In this document: in pieces, positions 46,711 to 55,018 of the stretch
Layout of the letters: each line of letters starts with the position of its first letter
Position numbering within the stretch: the first letter of the stretch is position 1
From: Cytophaga sp. FL35
GTDB taxonomy: Bacteria > Bacteroidota > Bacteroidia > Flavobacteriales > Flavobacteriaceae
Direction of reading: 5' to 3'
NCBI RefSeq assembly: GCF_014349235.1
Contig: NZ_JACSOH010000004.1
Span: 234,558-298,557 of the forward strand
DNA length: 64,000 nucleotides
Notes under the pieces: generated by a model
Databases searched by the model: none
What the model was told of the DNA's origin: nothing
What the model saw: the letters and a program-made list of their open reading frames with translations, nothing else
Program-made: the position numbers and the translations under genes

Positions 46711-46743
46711 TTGGACAATCCTCGTACAGAGTTGATACCTTTG
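46711..46743 (+). promoter_or_regulatory. Promoter of the MFS gene
   Basis: TTG (46711-46713), 22 bases, then TACCTTTG (46736-46743), both elements matching the Bacteroidota consensus; the ATG is at 46772. Confidence 0.65.
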
Positions 46744-46771
46744 CCCCTTATTTCATACGCAACTAGCGATT

Positions 46772-48031
46772 ATGGATCCATACGCAGCACTTCGTTACAA
46801 AGAATTCAACATTTTTTTATTGGTCCGTTTTGCCATGGTTTTTGCTTGGTCCATGCAATTTATCGTTATCGAGTGGCAGGTGTATTCCATGACCAAGGAC
46901 CCACTTTCTTTGGGAATCATAGGTCTGATGGAGGTAATTCCCGCAGTTTCCACGGCTCTTTTTGCCGGCCATGTAGTAGACCAAAAAGAAAAGCGGAATT
47001 TGTTGGTCAAGTGCATTTTTGGGTTTTCCATTATTAGTTTGGGATTGTTTCTGTTAAGTTGGCCTTCCATTGAGCTTCACCTTTCTCAACAGGTGATTCT
47101 TTATAGTATATATGGATTGGTATTTTTAGGCGGAGTAGTTCGCGCTTTTATAGGTCCCACCATCTTCTCTTTAATTGCCTTGATCGTACCCAAAAAGATT
47201 TACCCCAATGCAGCCACTTGGAGCAGTACCACTTGGCAATTGGCCGCTGTTCTAGGTCCGGCCTTGGCGGGATTTTCCATCAGTTGGATGGGAGTACATT
47301 GGTCCATGTGCCTAATTTTTGGATTTTCGGTACTTGCGCTGATCAGCCTTTCCCAAATCAAAAGAAAACCCATTCTCAATCCTAAAATTGGAGAACCCGT
47401 ACTCCAAAGTTTAAAGGAAGGTTTGCGGTTTGTTTTTAGCACAAAGGCGATTTTAGGTGCCTTGACTTTGGATATGATTGCCGTACTATTTGGGGGAGCC
47501 GTTGCCCTACTACCGGTTTATGCGCAAGACATTTTGCATGTAGGCTCCGAAGGCTTTGGTATTCTTCGTGCCGCACCCGCCGTAGGGGCGGCTATTACTA
47601 TGCTAGGCTCTACTCGCTTTCCTTTACATAAAAATGCGGGAAAAAAATTGCTTTTGGCCGTCTTCGCATTCGGAATTTGTATGATTGTCTTTGGTCTATC
47701 CACCTATTTTTGGCTATCGGTAGCTGCCCTTTTCGTAAGTGGTGCCGTTGACGGGGTTTCGATGATTATTAGACAAACCATTCTTCAGCTAAAAACTCCG
47801 GATCATATGCGCGGTAGAGTGGCTTCTGTAAATTCTATGTTTGTGGGGTCCTCCAATGAATTGGGCGCTTTTGAAAGCGGACTTACCGCCAAATTGATGG
47901 GCACAGTAACGGCCGTTGTTTTTGGTGGCTGTATGACCCTTTTGACGGTGAGTGCCACGGCATTCATTTCGCCTACTTTTAGAAGACTCGATTTATCAAA
48001 AGATATTGAGGAACACGAGAAAGAGAAATAA
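46772..48031 (+). CDS. MFS transporter, EntS/MFS_3-like exporter
   Basis: 419 residues, about 12 TM helices. N-terminal features MDPYAALRYKEFNIFLLVRF and WQVYSMTKDPLSLGIIGLMEVIPA, the loop GHVVDQKEKRNLLV, and the late motif VRQTILQLKTPDHMRGRVASVNSMFVGSSNELGA place it with the MFS_3/enterobactin-exporter-like group. Substrate unknown. The preceding operator-like DNA suggests control by a TetR regulator. Confidence 0.88.
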   Translation: MDPYAALRYKEFNIFLLVRFAMVFAWSMQFIVIEWQVYSMTKDPLSLGIIGLMEVIPAVSTALFAGHVVDQKEKRNLLVKCIFGFSIISLGLFLLSWPSIELHLSQQVILYSIYGLVFLGGVVRAFIGPTIFSLIALIVPKKIYPNAATWSSTTWQLAAVLGPALAGFSISWMGVHWSMCLIFGFSVLALISLSQIKRKPILNPKIGEPVLQSLKEGLRFVFSTKAILGALTLDMIAVLFGGAVALLPVYAQDILHVGSEGFGILRAAPAVGAAITMLGSTRFPLHKNAGKKLLLAVFAFGICMIVFGLSTYFWLSVAALFVSGAVDGVSMIIRQTILQLKTPDHMRGRVASVNSMFVGSSNELGAFESGLTAKLMGTVTAVVFGGCMTLLTVSATAFISPTFRRLDLSKDIEEHEKEK

Positions 48032-48040
48032 AATTTACGC

Positions 48041-48364
48041 CTAATCTACAAAGGTTTCTTTGATAATAGCTTTGCACCGACTTACTTCCGCTTTGGTAAG
48101 TTTCCCTAGTATTTTAATCACTCTAGCCTTATCCACCGTTCTAATTTGGTCGACAGCAATCATTCCTTTTTTACCATTATGATTTACCGAGACCCTCGTA
48201 GGGTACTTTTTAAGATTGGTGGTCATCGGAGCAAGCACAATGGTTTTCAGGTATTTGTTCATTTCATTGGGAGAAATAATTACGTACGGTCTTGTTTTCT
48301 TAATCTCACTACCAATGGTTGGGTCTAGGTTTACCAGAACGATTTCGTATTGGTCTAATTCCAT
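48041..48364 (-). CDS. mazF: MazF-family toxin (type II TA endoribonuclease)
   Basis: 107 residues, full PemK/MazF fold: QYEIVLVNLDPTIGSEIKKTRPYVII, SVNHNGKKGMIAVDQIRTVDK. Cleaves mRNA at specific short sequences. Its start lies inside the 3' end of the antitoxin gene (10-base overlap), the usual order antitoxin-toxin. Confidence 0.9.
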   Translation of the reverse strand: MELDQYEIVLVNLDPTIGSEIKKTRPYVIISPNEMNKYLKTIVLAPMTTNLKKYPTRVSVNHNGKKGMIAVDQIRTVDKARVIKILGKLTKAEVSRCKAIIKETFVD

Positions 48365-48600
48365 TCCTCTAAGGTTTCATCCTCAAAAACATCGCCCATC
48401 AACAAATCATCATCTCCCGCATCGTTCATTTGCTTAAAAGCGGCTTCCCAATTCTTTCGAGGAGTGTCAATGGGTTTTAAAATTATCTGGCCTTTTTCAA
48501 GAATTAATTCCACCTTGTCCTTGATATTGTACTTCTCTAAAATCGTTTTACTTAACCGAAGTCCTTTAGAGTTCCCAATTTTGATAATTGATGCTTCCAT
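48355..48600 (-). CDS. mazE: MazE-like AbrB-family antitoxin
   Basis: 81 residues from ATG 48600. Swapped-hairpin AbrB DNA-binding domain (MEASIIKIGNSKGLRLSKTI, about 1-45) followed by an acidic C-terminus (NDAGDDDLLMGDVFEDETLEEW) that would neutralise the toxin. Presumably autoregulates the pair. Confidence 0.88.
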   Translation of the reverse strand: MEASIIKIGNSKGLRLSKTILEKYNIKDKVELILEKGQIILKPIDTPRKNWEAAFKQMNDAGDDDLLMGDVFEDETLEEWN

Positions 48601-48760
48601 AACCAAAAAGTTTGTACAAAGTAATTACATTTTAGTGGTATATCAAAATCCGTCCCCATAATGCTCAAACGGAAATATTGTAATAAAGTTTTAATAATGA
48701 GATATATAAAATTAAAATACCATCTCTTAAACGGAACAAAAGCATACGATATTGAAGCTT

Positions 48761-49543
48761 TTATGCTGAAAGACTATCAGCCTCAAACTTTTCTAGGCTT
48801 AAGTTCTCTCCGTCAAAAACGGCATAGGTGTAGTAATTTACCCAGTCGCCTAAATTGGTGTATTTTGATTTTTCGTTAAGATCAATTTCCAAAGGCAAGT
48901 GCCGGTGACCAAAAATAAAATGATCGTAGTGTTGGGTTTCCAGCTTTCTTTTGGCGTAGAGTACCAACCATTCTTTCTCTTCCCCTAAAAAATTGGCATC
49001 GTCATCACCTGAAATCAGTTTATTGCTCACTGATAAATGTTTTGCCAAACGCACGCCAATATCAGGGTGCAACCAACGAAAGAACCACTGGGCGATGGGG
49101 TTGGTAAAGACCTTCTTCATACGTTTAAAGCCTTTGTCATCGGGCCCGAGACCGTCACCATGACCAATAAAGAACGTAGTGCCATTGATGTTGAACTGCT
49201 GCGGTTTATGAAAAACGGGAATACCCAGCTCTTCCTCAAAATAACCGTTCATCCACAGATCATGATTGCCCACAAAGAAATAAATGGGGATTCCGGCATC
49301 GGAGATTTCCGCCAGTTTCCCTAGGGTACGGGTAAAACCTTTGGGCACCACCGTTTTGTATTCCATCCAAAAATCGAACAGGTCGCCTAACAAAAAAATA
49401 ACCCCGGCATCCTCTTTAATTGCATCCAACCAGGCCACAAACTTCTTTTCTCGAGGCATACTTTGTTCCATAGTGGGTGCCCCCAAATGGTTGTCACTTG
49501 AAAAGTATACTTTTTTGCCCCGTGGAAGGTCTAACGTTGTCAT
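48761..49543 (-). CDS. LpxH-like UDP-2,3-diacylglucosamine diphosphatase
   Basis: 260 residues, calcineurin-like metallophosphoesterase with all five metal motifs: SSDNHLG (D17, H19), LLGDLFDFW, FVGNHDLW, FFIGHGDGLG and FIFGHRHLP. This pattern matches the LpxH branch that makes lipid X in lipid A synthesis. A TATATTTG box at 49558-49551 (minus) ends only eight bases before the ATG, suggesting a very short or absent leader. Confidence 0.85.
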   Translation of the reverse strand: MTTLDLPRGKKVYFSSDNHLGAPTMEQSMPREKKFVAWLDAIKEDAGVIFLLGDLFDFWMEYKTVVPKGFTRTLGKLAEISDAGIPIYFFVGNHDLWMNGYFEEELGIPVFHKPQQFNINGTTFFIGHGDGLGPDDKGFKRMKKVFTNPIAQWFFRWLHPDIGVRLAKHLSVSNKLISGDDDANFLGEEKEWLVLYAKRKLETQHYDHFIFGHRHLPLEIDLNEKSKYTNLGDWVNYYTYAVFDGENLSLEKFEADSLSA

Positions 49544-49550
49544 ACTGGGG

Positions 49551-49558
49551 CAAATATA
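49551..49558 (-). promoter_or_regulatory. -7 box for the LpxH-like gene
   Basis: TATATTTG on the minus strand, eight bases from the ATG at 49543. If used, transcription starts within about five bases of the start codon. Confidence 0.5.
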
Positions 49559-49582
49559 AATATTAGTGAGATAAACTTGGTT

Positions 49583-50035
49583 TTAGGAATTATCACTAGC
49601 ATACCACTCCGCATAGGAAGTATCCGTTTCCTGAAGCTTTAAGGAGTGTAGTTTAATGTTATCTGGTAACCTGTCTCCTATTTTCTTAGCAAAATCAATG
49701 ACCATATTCTCACTGGTAGGCTGGTATTCCGCCAAGATAACATTGTGTCCCCTACTGATCAATTCATTGGCCAATTCAACATGAGGGGTATTCTTATTGA
49801 AGACCGTAGCATGATCGAACTTGTCTACAATCTCTTCCTTAACAATCTTTTTAAGATCACCAAAGTCAATGACCATACCCCATTTAACGTTTGAAGAATC
49901 TGTGATTGGCTGACCTATGACCGTAACTGAGAGCTTATAACTGTGCCCATGTACATTTCTGCACTTTCCATCGTACCCATAGAGCGCATGTCCCGTTTCA
50001 AAATTAAATTGTTTGGTAATCCTAATATTGGCCAT
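49583..50035 (-). CDS. queD: 6-carboxytetrahydropterin synthase (QueD family)
   Basis: 150 residues from the ATG at 50035 (MANIRITKQFNFETGHAL); the open frame runs 12 codons further. Zinc-binding His residues in FETGHAL and NVHGHSYKL, with the catalytic Cys in KCRNVHGHSY, and FDHATVFN. Acts in queuosine precursor synthesis, or as a 6-pyruvoyl-tetrahydropterin synthase homologue. Minus-strand gene facing away from the 2OG oxygenase gene. Confidence 0.9.
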   Translation of the reverse strand: MANIRITKQFNFETGHALYGYDGKCRNVHGHSYKLSVTVIGQPITDSSNVKWGMVIDFGDLKKIVKEEIVDKFDHATVFNKNTPHVELANELISRGHNVILAEYQPTSENMVIDFAKKIGDRLPDNIKLHSLKLQETDTSYAEWYASDNS

Positions 50036-50091
50036 AAAAACATTTTGTTCGGCAAAGGTAGAGATTTTCAAAAACCAATTGATTTTTAGAT

Positions 50092-50099
50092 TACATTTG
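50092..50099 (+). promoter_or_regulatory. -7 box for the 2OG-Fe(II) oxygenase gene
   Basis: TACATTTG matches TAnnTTTG and lies 25 bases before the GTG start chosen at 50124; it excludes in-frame starts further upstream. Confidence 0.5.
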
Positions 50100-50123
50100 C
50101 CCGATTTTTTTAAAACTGAACGA

Positions 50124-50768
50124 GTGAAAGAACCTCTTGGTCAGCCAATTACATTGGCAGACGCCACTTACGAAACCATCATTACAGATGTGCTTGAAAA
50201 AGGTTATAGCGTAATGGATAATTTTTTATCGGCATCTACCGTTAAGCTTTTGCGAAACGATTTGCTTTGGCAATATGAGGACGACCAATTTAAAAAAGCA
50301 GCCATTGGCAACCGCACCAATGAGGTCATTAAAAGTGGTATTAGGGGAGATTTTATTCTTTGGATGGACGAAACTACAGCCAACGGTCCACAACAGTTAT
50401 TTTTTAGTAGGATAAACGATATGGTACAGTACCTAAACCGCACCTGCTATTTAGGTATTTTTAGGAAGGAATTTCACTACGCCCTCTATCCAGAAGGTAA
50501 GTTTTACAAAAGACATTTAGATGCCTTCCAAAATGATGACCGAAGAAAGCTTTCCATTGTTTGTTACCTGAATGAAAACGACTGGCAAGCGGAACATGGC
50601 GGTGAATTGGTTCTTTATCTAAAAGATGGCGCCGGAGCCGAAAAGCCCCTAAGCATCTATCCATTTCCGGGAAGGGCGGTTATTTTCGAAAGCCGCGTAC
50701 TGGAACACGAAGTAAAACCTGCCAACCGCGAGCGTTTGAGCATTACTGGCTGGTTAAAGACGCAGTAA
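50124..50768 (+). CDS. 2OG-Fe(II) oxygenase superfamily protein
   Basis: 214 residues from GTG 50124 (VKEPLGQPITLADATYETII). The double-stranded beta-helix iron site is visible as H-x-D in YKRHLDAFQND and the distal His in LEHEVKPANRERLSITGWL, with the Arg of NRER for 2-oxoglutarate. SM-20/PHD-like prolyl-hydroxylase relatives have this layout. Substrate unknown. The start is set by the -7 box at 50092. Confidence 0.82.
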   Translation: MKEPLGQPITLADATYETIITDVLEKGYSVMDNFLSASTVKLLRNDLLWQYEDDQFKKAAIGNRTNEVIKSGIRGDFILWMDETTANGPQQLFFSRINDMVQYLNRTCYLGIFRKEFHYALYPEGKFYKRHLDAFQNDDRRKLSIVCYLNENDWQAEHGGELVLYLKDGAGAEKPLSIYPFPGRAVIFESRVLEHEVKPANRERLSITGWLKTQ

Positions 50769-50769
50769 A

Positions 50770-51969
50770 TTATTCCCTAAACTGTACGGGCTGCGTCCAT
50801 GCCATTTCAAAAAACAGTTCCTCAATGGGGTTTTCTTGTTTTTTGGTAGATACAATCTTTGAACGAACAAATAATAAATCTTCATCCAACTCAAAGGAAG
50901 CGGTGGTTCCCTTTACCGTTTGCAGAACTTTGGTTTCAGAGTTGCCTTTATCACACCCAACAAATGTGATTTCATAATCTACATTGGGTTCCGCGTCAAC
51001 TTCTACGGTAAGGACATTAGCATCCATGGCGGCCGTCTTTAGCGTTACGCCCGTACTGGCATAAAAATGACCCGCCTCCATGGCCTCAATTAAGCTAGTA
51101 GCGGAAAGCGTATCTGATTGCACCATGATCCAGCCTCTTCCGGCATTGCTCCACTTGTTCCCGATGTGGTGATAGCTATGCGAATCGTCCGTTGCCAAGC
51201 CATACATCAACGGTTTATTATTCTCGAGATAATCGATATTTATCAAATCCCACATTTCTTCGGTAGAGATATGAACGGAATCGCCCATATTATGCACCAC
51301 AGGATGACCATTGTATACCTCAAAGAACCGTTCTCCATTTAGGGCCTTCATATCGTCCAAATCAATACTGTAGTAAAAGTTGGGGTGATTGATATGCGGA
51401 ATCATAGGCACACCTGTACGTTGGCGTTGCTCCAGCACTTGGTCCAAGTTATTTTGCATGGTTTCCAAAACACTATTTCCACCTTTTGGACTGATCATTT
51501 CCTGAATGTTCGTAACATTCATGTGAATATGCTTGTCCTCAAACCTATCGGTAATTTCCTCAGAGGGGATTACCAAAAATTCACCGGCCAATTGGGCATA
51601 CTCACTGTATTCTTTAAAGGTTTTTAGCTTTACCCTGGTAGTTCCCGAATCAATTTTATAGTCGACCCAATCTTCTCCATAATTTTTTAAATATGATTGA
51701 AATGCCTCTTGATAGACGGAATCTTCCCGAATGTCAATCCATTTTTCTTCCCTAGCCATGGTATTATGGTCTGACAGGGCCAAAAATTGATAATCGTGAT
51801 TCTTATACCAGTCTAAAATTACCTCGGGGAATTCATCTCCATCACTCCAATAGGAATGGGTATGCAAATTGCCCTTGAACCATTTTTGAGGTTTGGCTTT
51901 GGGCGTCTCTTTTTCGGTACAACTGATGATTAAAAAGAAGGAAAACAGGAATAATGGTAAGACTCTCAT
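50770..51969 (-). CDS. PHP-domain lipoprotein (putative metal-dependent phosphoesterase)
   Basis: 399 residues. Lipoprotein signal LFSFFLIISC. The PHP metal site is evident: GNLHTHSYWSDGD (H-x-H), ALSDHNTMAREE, PSEEITDRFEDKHIHMNV, and later IPHINHPNF and GLATDDSHSYHHIG. Envelope-located PHP proteins may act on phosphodiesters; substrate unknown. The C-terminal 90 residues form a beta-rich domain. Promoter TTG-N17-TATATTTG at 51992-52019. Confidence 0.82.
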   Translation of the reverse strand: MRVLPLFLFSFFLIISCTEKETPKAKPQKWFKGNLHTHSYWSDGDEFPEVILDWYKNHDYQFLALSDHNTMAREEKWIDIREDSVYQEAFQSYLKNYGEDWVDYKIDSGTTRVKLKTFKEYSEYAQLAGEFLVIPSEEITDRFEDKHIHMNVTNIQEMISPKGGNSVLETMQNNLDQVLEQRQRTGVPMIPHINHPNFYYSIDLDDMKALNGERFFEVYNGHPVVHNMGDSVHISTEEMWDLINIDYLENNKPLMYGLATDDSHSYHHIGNKWSNAGRGWIMVQSDTLSATSLIEAMEAGHFYASTGVTLKTAAMDANVLTVEVDAEPNVDYEITFVGCDKGNSETKVLQTVKGTTASFELDEDLLFVRSKIVSTKKQENPIEELFFEMAWTQPVQFRE

Positions 51970-51991
51970 GTTATTGCGGTTTGGTGGTTAC

Positions 51992-52019
51992 CAAATATAG
52001 CAATATAAGGGAGTTACAA
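51992..52019 (-). promoter_or_regulatory. Promoter of the PHP lipoprotein gene
   Basis: Minus strand TTG (52019-52017), 17 bases, TATATTTG (51999-51992); start codon 23 bases further at 51969. Good match to consensus, so this gene need not depend on readthrough from the upstream run. Confidence 0.65.
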
Positions 52020-52054
52020 TTTTAAATTAGCATTAAATACACAGAGACCAAAAC

Positions 52055-52168
52055 TTAACGCTTGTACTTACGCCGTGCGCGAACTCTGTTAAAAAAATAA
52101 ATTACCACTACAAAGAGGGCGAGTAGGGGAAAAATAAGGTCTCCGTTCAGGAAGGTAAGAATGTCCAT
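52055..52168 (-). CDS. 37-residue single-TM microprotein A
   Basis: Translates as MDILTFLNGDLIFPLLALFV followed by VVIYFFNRVRARRKYKR and stop: a short polar start, one TM helix and a strongly basic tail. Related in sequence and layout to the 35-residue protein encoded 41 bases upstream (shared GN/DLIF, VVVxY, NRxR, KxKR). Too small for usual gene callers. Function unknown; a small membrane regulator or anchor is possible. Confidence 0.7.
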   Translation of the reverse strand: MDILTFLNGDLIFPLLALFVVVIYFFNRVRARRKYKR

Positions 52169-52209
52169 TAGGTATGTTTTTATGGAAGAACGATGGTAAC
52201 CCTAACTTA

Positions 52210-52317
52210 TTACCTTTTGAACTTTTTATTTCCTCGGATTCTGTTGATAACATAAACGACCACGACTACCACGGCCAAAATTAAAAATATTAGGTTTCCA
52301 CTTAAATACTCTGCCAT
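52210..52317 (-). CDS. 35-residue single-TM microprotein B
   Basis: Translates as MAEYLSGNLIFLILAVVVVV then VYVINRIRGNKKFKR and stop: one hydrophobic helix and a basic tail. ATG is three bases after the enoyl-CoA hydratase stop (TAGACAATG), indicating translational coupling. Paralogue of microprotein A next to it. The pair and close spacing argue that both are real genes. Confidence 0.72.
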   Translation of the reverse strand: MAEYLSGNLIFLILAVVVVVVYVINRIRGNKKFKR

Positions 52318-52320
52318 TGT

Positions 52321-53088
52321 CTATTTTTTAAATTTGTTTAATGCCTCTTTTGTAAAATCGGAAAGTACCAATTTTCCGGTAATGGCCGCTCTATCCACCA
52401 ACAGATTGTCCCAATGGTCGGTATGGTTCCACAACATTTTCTTCCACTCGTAAAGGGCTTCCGGGTTGTACCCCGCTAATTTGTTTGTAAAGAAATCCAG
52501 CTCCTTGTCCAATTCCTTTAAACTATCGAACACCTTTGAAAATAGCCCCTTTTCCTGGGCCCAATAGGCACTTTTCCATTCGGTTGGGGCCAATGAAAGT
52601 TCTGATAGGGCGGCGGTTCCAATTTTACGTTCTACCGCCGGGGCAATCACCAAAGGGGCAATCCCTATGGAAAGTTCTGATAACCTTATGGCCGCTGCCT
52701 CATTGGCGTACACGTAATCACAAGCAGCCGCCAGGCCCAAACCACCACCAACTGTCTTGCCCTGCACTCTACCGATAATTACCTTCTTACAGGTTCGCAT
52801 GGCATTGATTACATGGGCAAAACCGCTAAAAAAAACTTTACCCTCTTCCAAATTGGAAACCGCCAGCAGTTCATCAAAAGAAGCCCCGCCACAAAAGGCG
52901 CGTTCTCCCTCTGATTTTAATACAATTACTGTAATAGCATCATTATTTGAAAGCTGATCGAGTTCTTTGACCAATCTATTCAGGAGTTCTGCCGTAAACG
53001 AATTACCGGCCGGGTGACCAAATTCAACCGTTGCTACCTTTCCGTCTATTTTGGTGTAGAGACTTCCGTTTTCCCTATCGGTTCCCAT
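52321..53088 (-). CDS. Enoyl-CoA hydratase/isomerase family protein
   Basis: 255 residues, crotonase fold. The oxyanion-hole segments FCGGASFDELLAVS and RVQGKTVGGGLGLAAACDYV are present, but the catalytic Glu pattern at the usual positions is not obvious from this reading, so the precise reaction is open. Lies between a MATE gene (31 bases upstream) and two microproteins. Confidence 0.85.
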   Translation of the reverse strand: MGTDRENGSLYTKIDGKVATVEFGHPAGNSFTAELLNRLVKELDQLSNNDAITVIVLKSEGERAFCGGASFDELLAVSNLEEGKVFFSGFAHVINAMRTCKKVIIGRVQGKTVGGGLGLAAACDYVYANEAAAIRLSELSIGIAPLVIAPAVERKIGTAALSELSLAPTEWKSAYWAQEKGLFSKVFDSLKELDKELDFFTNKLAGYNPEALYEWKKMLWNHTDHWDNLLVDRAAITGKLVLSDFTKEALNKFKK

Positions 53089-53119
53089 AAAAATTGAAGT
53101 TTAAAAAAGTGGATTAAAA

Positions 53120-54454
53120 TTAACCATTTTGTAAGAGGGGAAGAAACTTTCTTCTAAACTCCCAAACCAAAGCACCCCCGCGAATAACCATCCAAAGGGT
53201 GAAAGCGGCCCAAATTCCGTAGAGCCCCCAATCCAAATACTTTCCGACAAATAAAATAGGTACAAAACCAAGAAAAGTAGCGGCGAGCAGGGTGTTTCTC
53301 AAATACTTCATTTCTCCCAAACCTTTGAACAAGCCATCAAAAACAAAGGCCACCGTATTCATGGGCAAACTAAGGATTACGATGAAAAATACGGTATAAA
53401 AAGTTTCCAACACCAAAGTTTCCTTGGAGAATAGGAGTCCGATCGGCTTGTAAAAAACAAATCCAAAAAGCATTAAAACCAAGCTTATTAACAATCCGTA
53501 TTTGATGATTCTTTTTGCCAAAGTAAACAAACCCGCATAATCCCGTGCACCCAATAGCCTGCCTCCCATGATATTACCTGCAGCAGCGTATCCATCTATA
53601 AAAAAGGCCGAAAACAACCATATATTAATGGCGATGGTATGCGCACCAATGTACTGCGGGCCTAAATCTGTAGCTTCCCTTACGGCCAAAATCAATGCGG
53701 TATTCAAGGCCAAAGCCCTAACGAACAGATTCAGGCTCATGACTACCAATCTGCCCAATTCTTTATTTAACGGCAACTGAAGTTTTAAGCTAATATCCGT
53801 TTTTACCCAAAGCAGCACAAAAGCCATAATGGCCATTACGCCTTGGGCAATCAAACTTGCCCAAGCAGCCCCCTTCAGATACATAGGTTCTAAATACCCC
53901 TCAACTCCGTAGACCAACAAAAAATCGAGGCCAATATTTAAAACAGCACCTGTTATGGCAATGAGCATGGGATAGTAGGTGTTCTGAAGCCCCCTAAAAA
54001 TGCCCATAACAGCAAAAACAAAGAGCGTTAACGGAAAGCCCCAAACCCTTATGGAATAATAGCTAATACAATATTCCAATATCTTACCCGAAGCATTAAG
54101 AAGCTCAAATATTTCACGCACAACAAAGATGGTAGAAAGTAAAATGAGAATGCTAAGGGCGATATTTAAATAGATGGCCTGGGCGGGCAAGGATTTTACT
54201 TCTTCCAACCTACCGGCTCCCAAGTATTGCGAAATAATGGCCGAAATGGCACTACGGGTCTGACCTAAAATCCAAATCAACATCGAAAGAAAAGAACCGA
54301 CGATTCCAGCCGCTGCCAAAGACTCCAACCCATCCACAGGAATGTTGCCCACAATAGCGGTATCGGTAATGGACAAAAGGGGTTCCGCAATCCCTGCCAC
54401 CGTAGCGGGAATTGCCAATTTATTGATGGTTCTAAAGTTGATTTTCGCTTTCAA
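53120..54454 (-). CDS. MATE-family efflux transporter (DinF-like)
   Basis: 444 residues, 12 TM helices. Starts LAIPATVAGIAEPLLSITDTAIVG, with a conserved SxIISQYLGAGRLEEVK loop and the central FIDGYAAAGNIMGGRLLGAR segment of the DinF branch. Exports cations or drugs using Na+ or H+. Operon position before enoyl-CoA hydratase; nine bases from the GNAT gene stop. Confidence 0.92.
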   Translation of the reverse strand: MKAKINFRTINKLAIPATVAGIAEPLLSITDTAIVGNIPVDGLESLAAAGIVGSFLSMLIWILGQTRSAISAIISQYLGAGRLEEVKSLPAQAIYLNIALSILILLSTIFVVREIFELLNASGKILEYCISYYSIRVWGFPLTLFVFAVMGIFRGLQNTYYPMLIAITGAVLNIGLDFLLVYGVEGYLEPMYLKGAAWASLIAQGVMAIMAFVLLWVKTDISLKLQLPLNKELGRLVVMSLNLFVRALALNTALILAVREATDLGPQYIGAHTIAINIWLFSAFFIDGYAAAGNIMGGRLLGARDYAGLFTLAKRIIKYGLLISLVLMLFGFVFYKPIGLLFSKETLVLETFYTVFFIVILSLPMNTVAFVFDGLFKGLGEMKYLRNTLLAATFLGFVPILFVGKYLDWGLYGIWAAFTLWMVIRGGALVWEFRRKFLPLLQNG

Positions 54455-54463
54455 GCGCGCAAT

Positions 54464-54964
54464 TTACAGCACTAATTCATAACAATGAAAAGGATGCTCG
54501 CTCTGTTTTGGAAAAAAAATGTCTCCCAAACGTTGAAATCCGCGCTTTTCATAAAATCGTTGGTTACGCTTGTTCTGGCTGAAGGTATCAAGTCTTACTG
54601 AGACAAAATTTTGGTTACGGGCATATTCTTCCGCAAACTGCATCATTTGCTGGGCGTATCCTTTTCCCTGAACTTCAGGATGCACACCCAATCTATGGAT
54701 GTAAACGTTATTTTCATTGGGTGTGAGCCATTCTACGGGTACATATTCCTCATCCATTAATGTGGAAATAACAATAGAACCGATGATTTTTTCATCCATT
54801 TCCAAGACATATAATTCGCCCCTATCCAAATCTATTTCAAAGGCCTTTTTAGAAGGATAGTGCTCGTTCCATTGGTAGATTCCATTGGAAATCATGTGTT
54901 GGGCACAGGCACCGGTCATTTCAAGGATTTCAGGAATATCAGATTTGTTTGCTAGTCGGATCAT
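54464..54964 (-). CDS. GNAT-family N-acetyltransferase
   Basis: 166 residues from ATG 54964 (MIRLANKSDIPEILEMTGAC); a longer frame to 55027 overlaps the divergent UspA start and lacks homology. Acetyl-CoA-binding motif A: YIHRLGVHPEVQGKGYAQQM (Q/R-x-x-G-x-G/A). C-terminal VRLDTFSQNKRNQRFYEKRGF is typical. Acceptor unknown. Confidence 0.88.
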   Translation of the reverse strand: MIRLANKSDIPEILEMTGACAQHMISNGIYQWNEHYPSKKAFEIDLDRGELYVLEMDEKIIGSIVISTLMDEEYVPVEWLTPNENNVYIHRLGVHPEVQGKGYAQQMMQFAEEYARNQNFVSVRLDTFSQNKRNQRFYEKRGFQRLGDIFFPKQSEHPFHCYELVL

Positions 54965-55018
54965 TTCATTAGGTAGGTTGCAATTAAATTGTAAATTTAA
55001 GGTTAAAACAGATAAACC

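Noticed and set aside
48661..48879. Plus-strand frame of 72 codons between mazE and the LpxH-like gene
   Set aside because: Overlaps the 3' end of the LpxH-like gene on the other strand and shows no protein signature.
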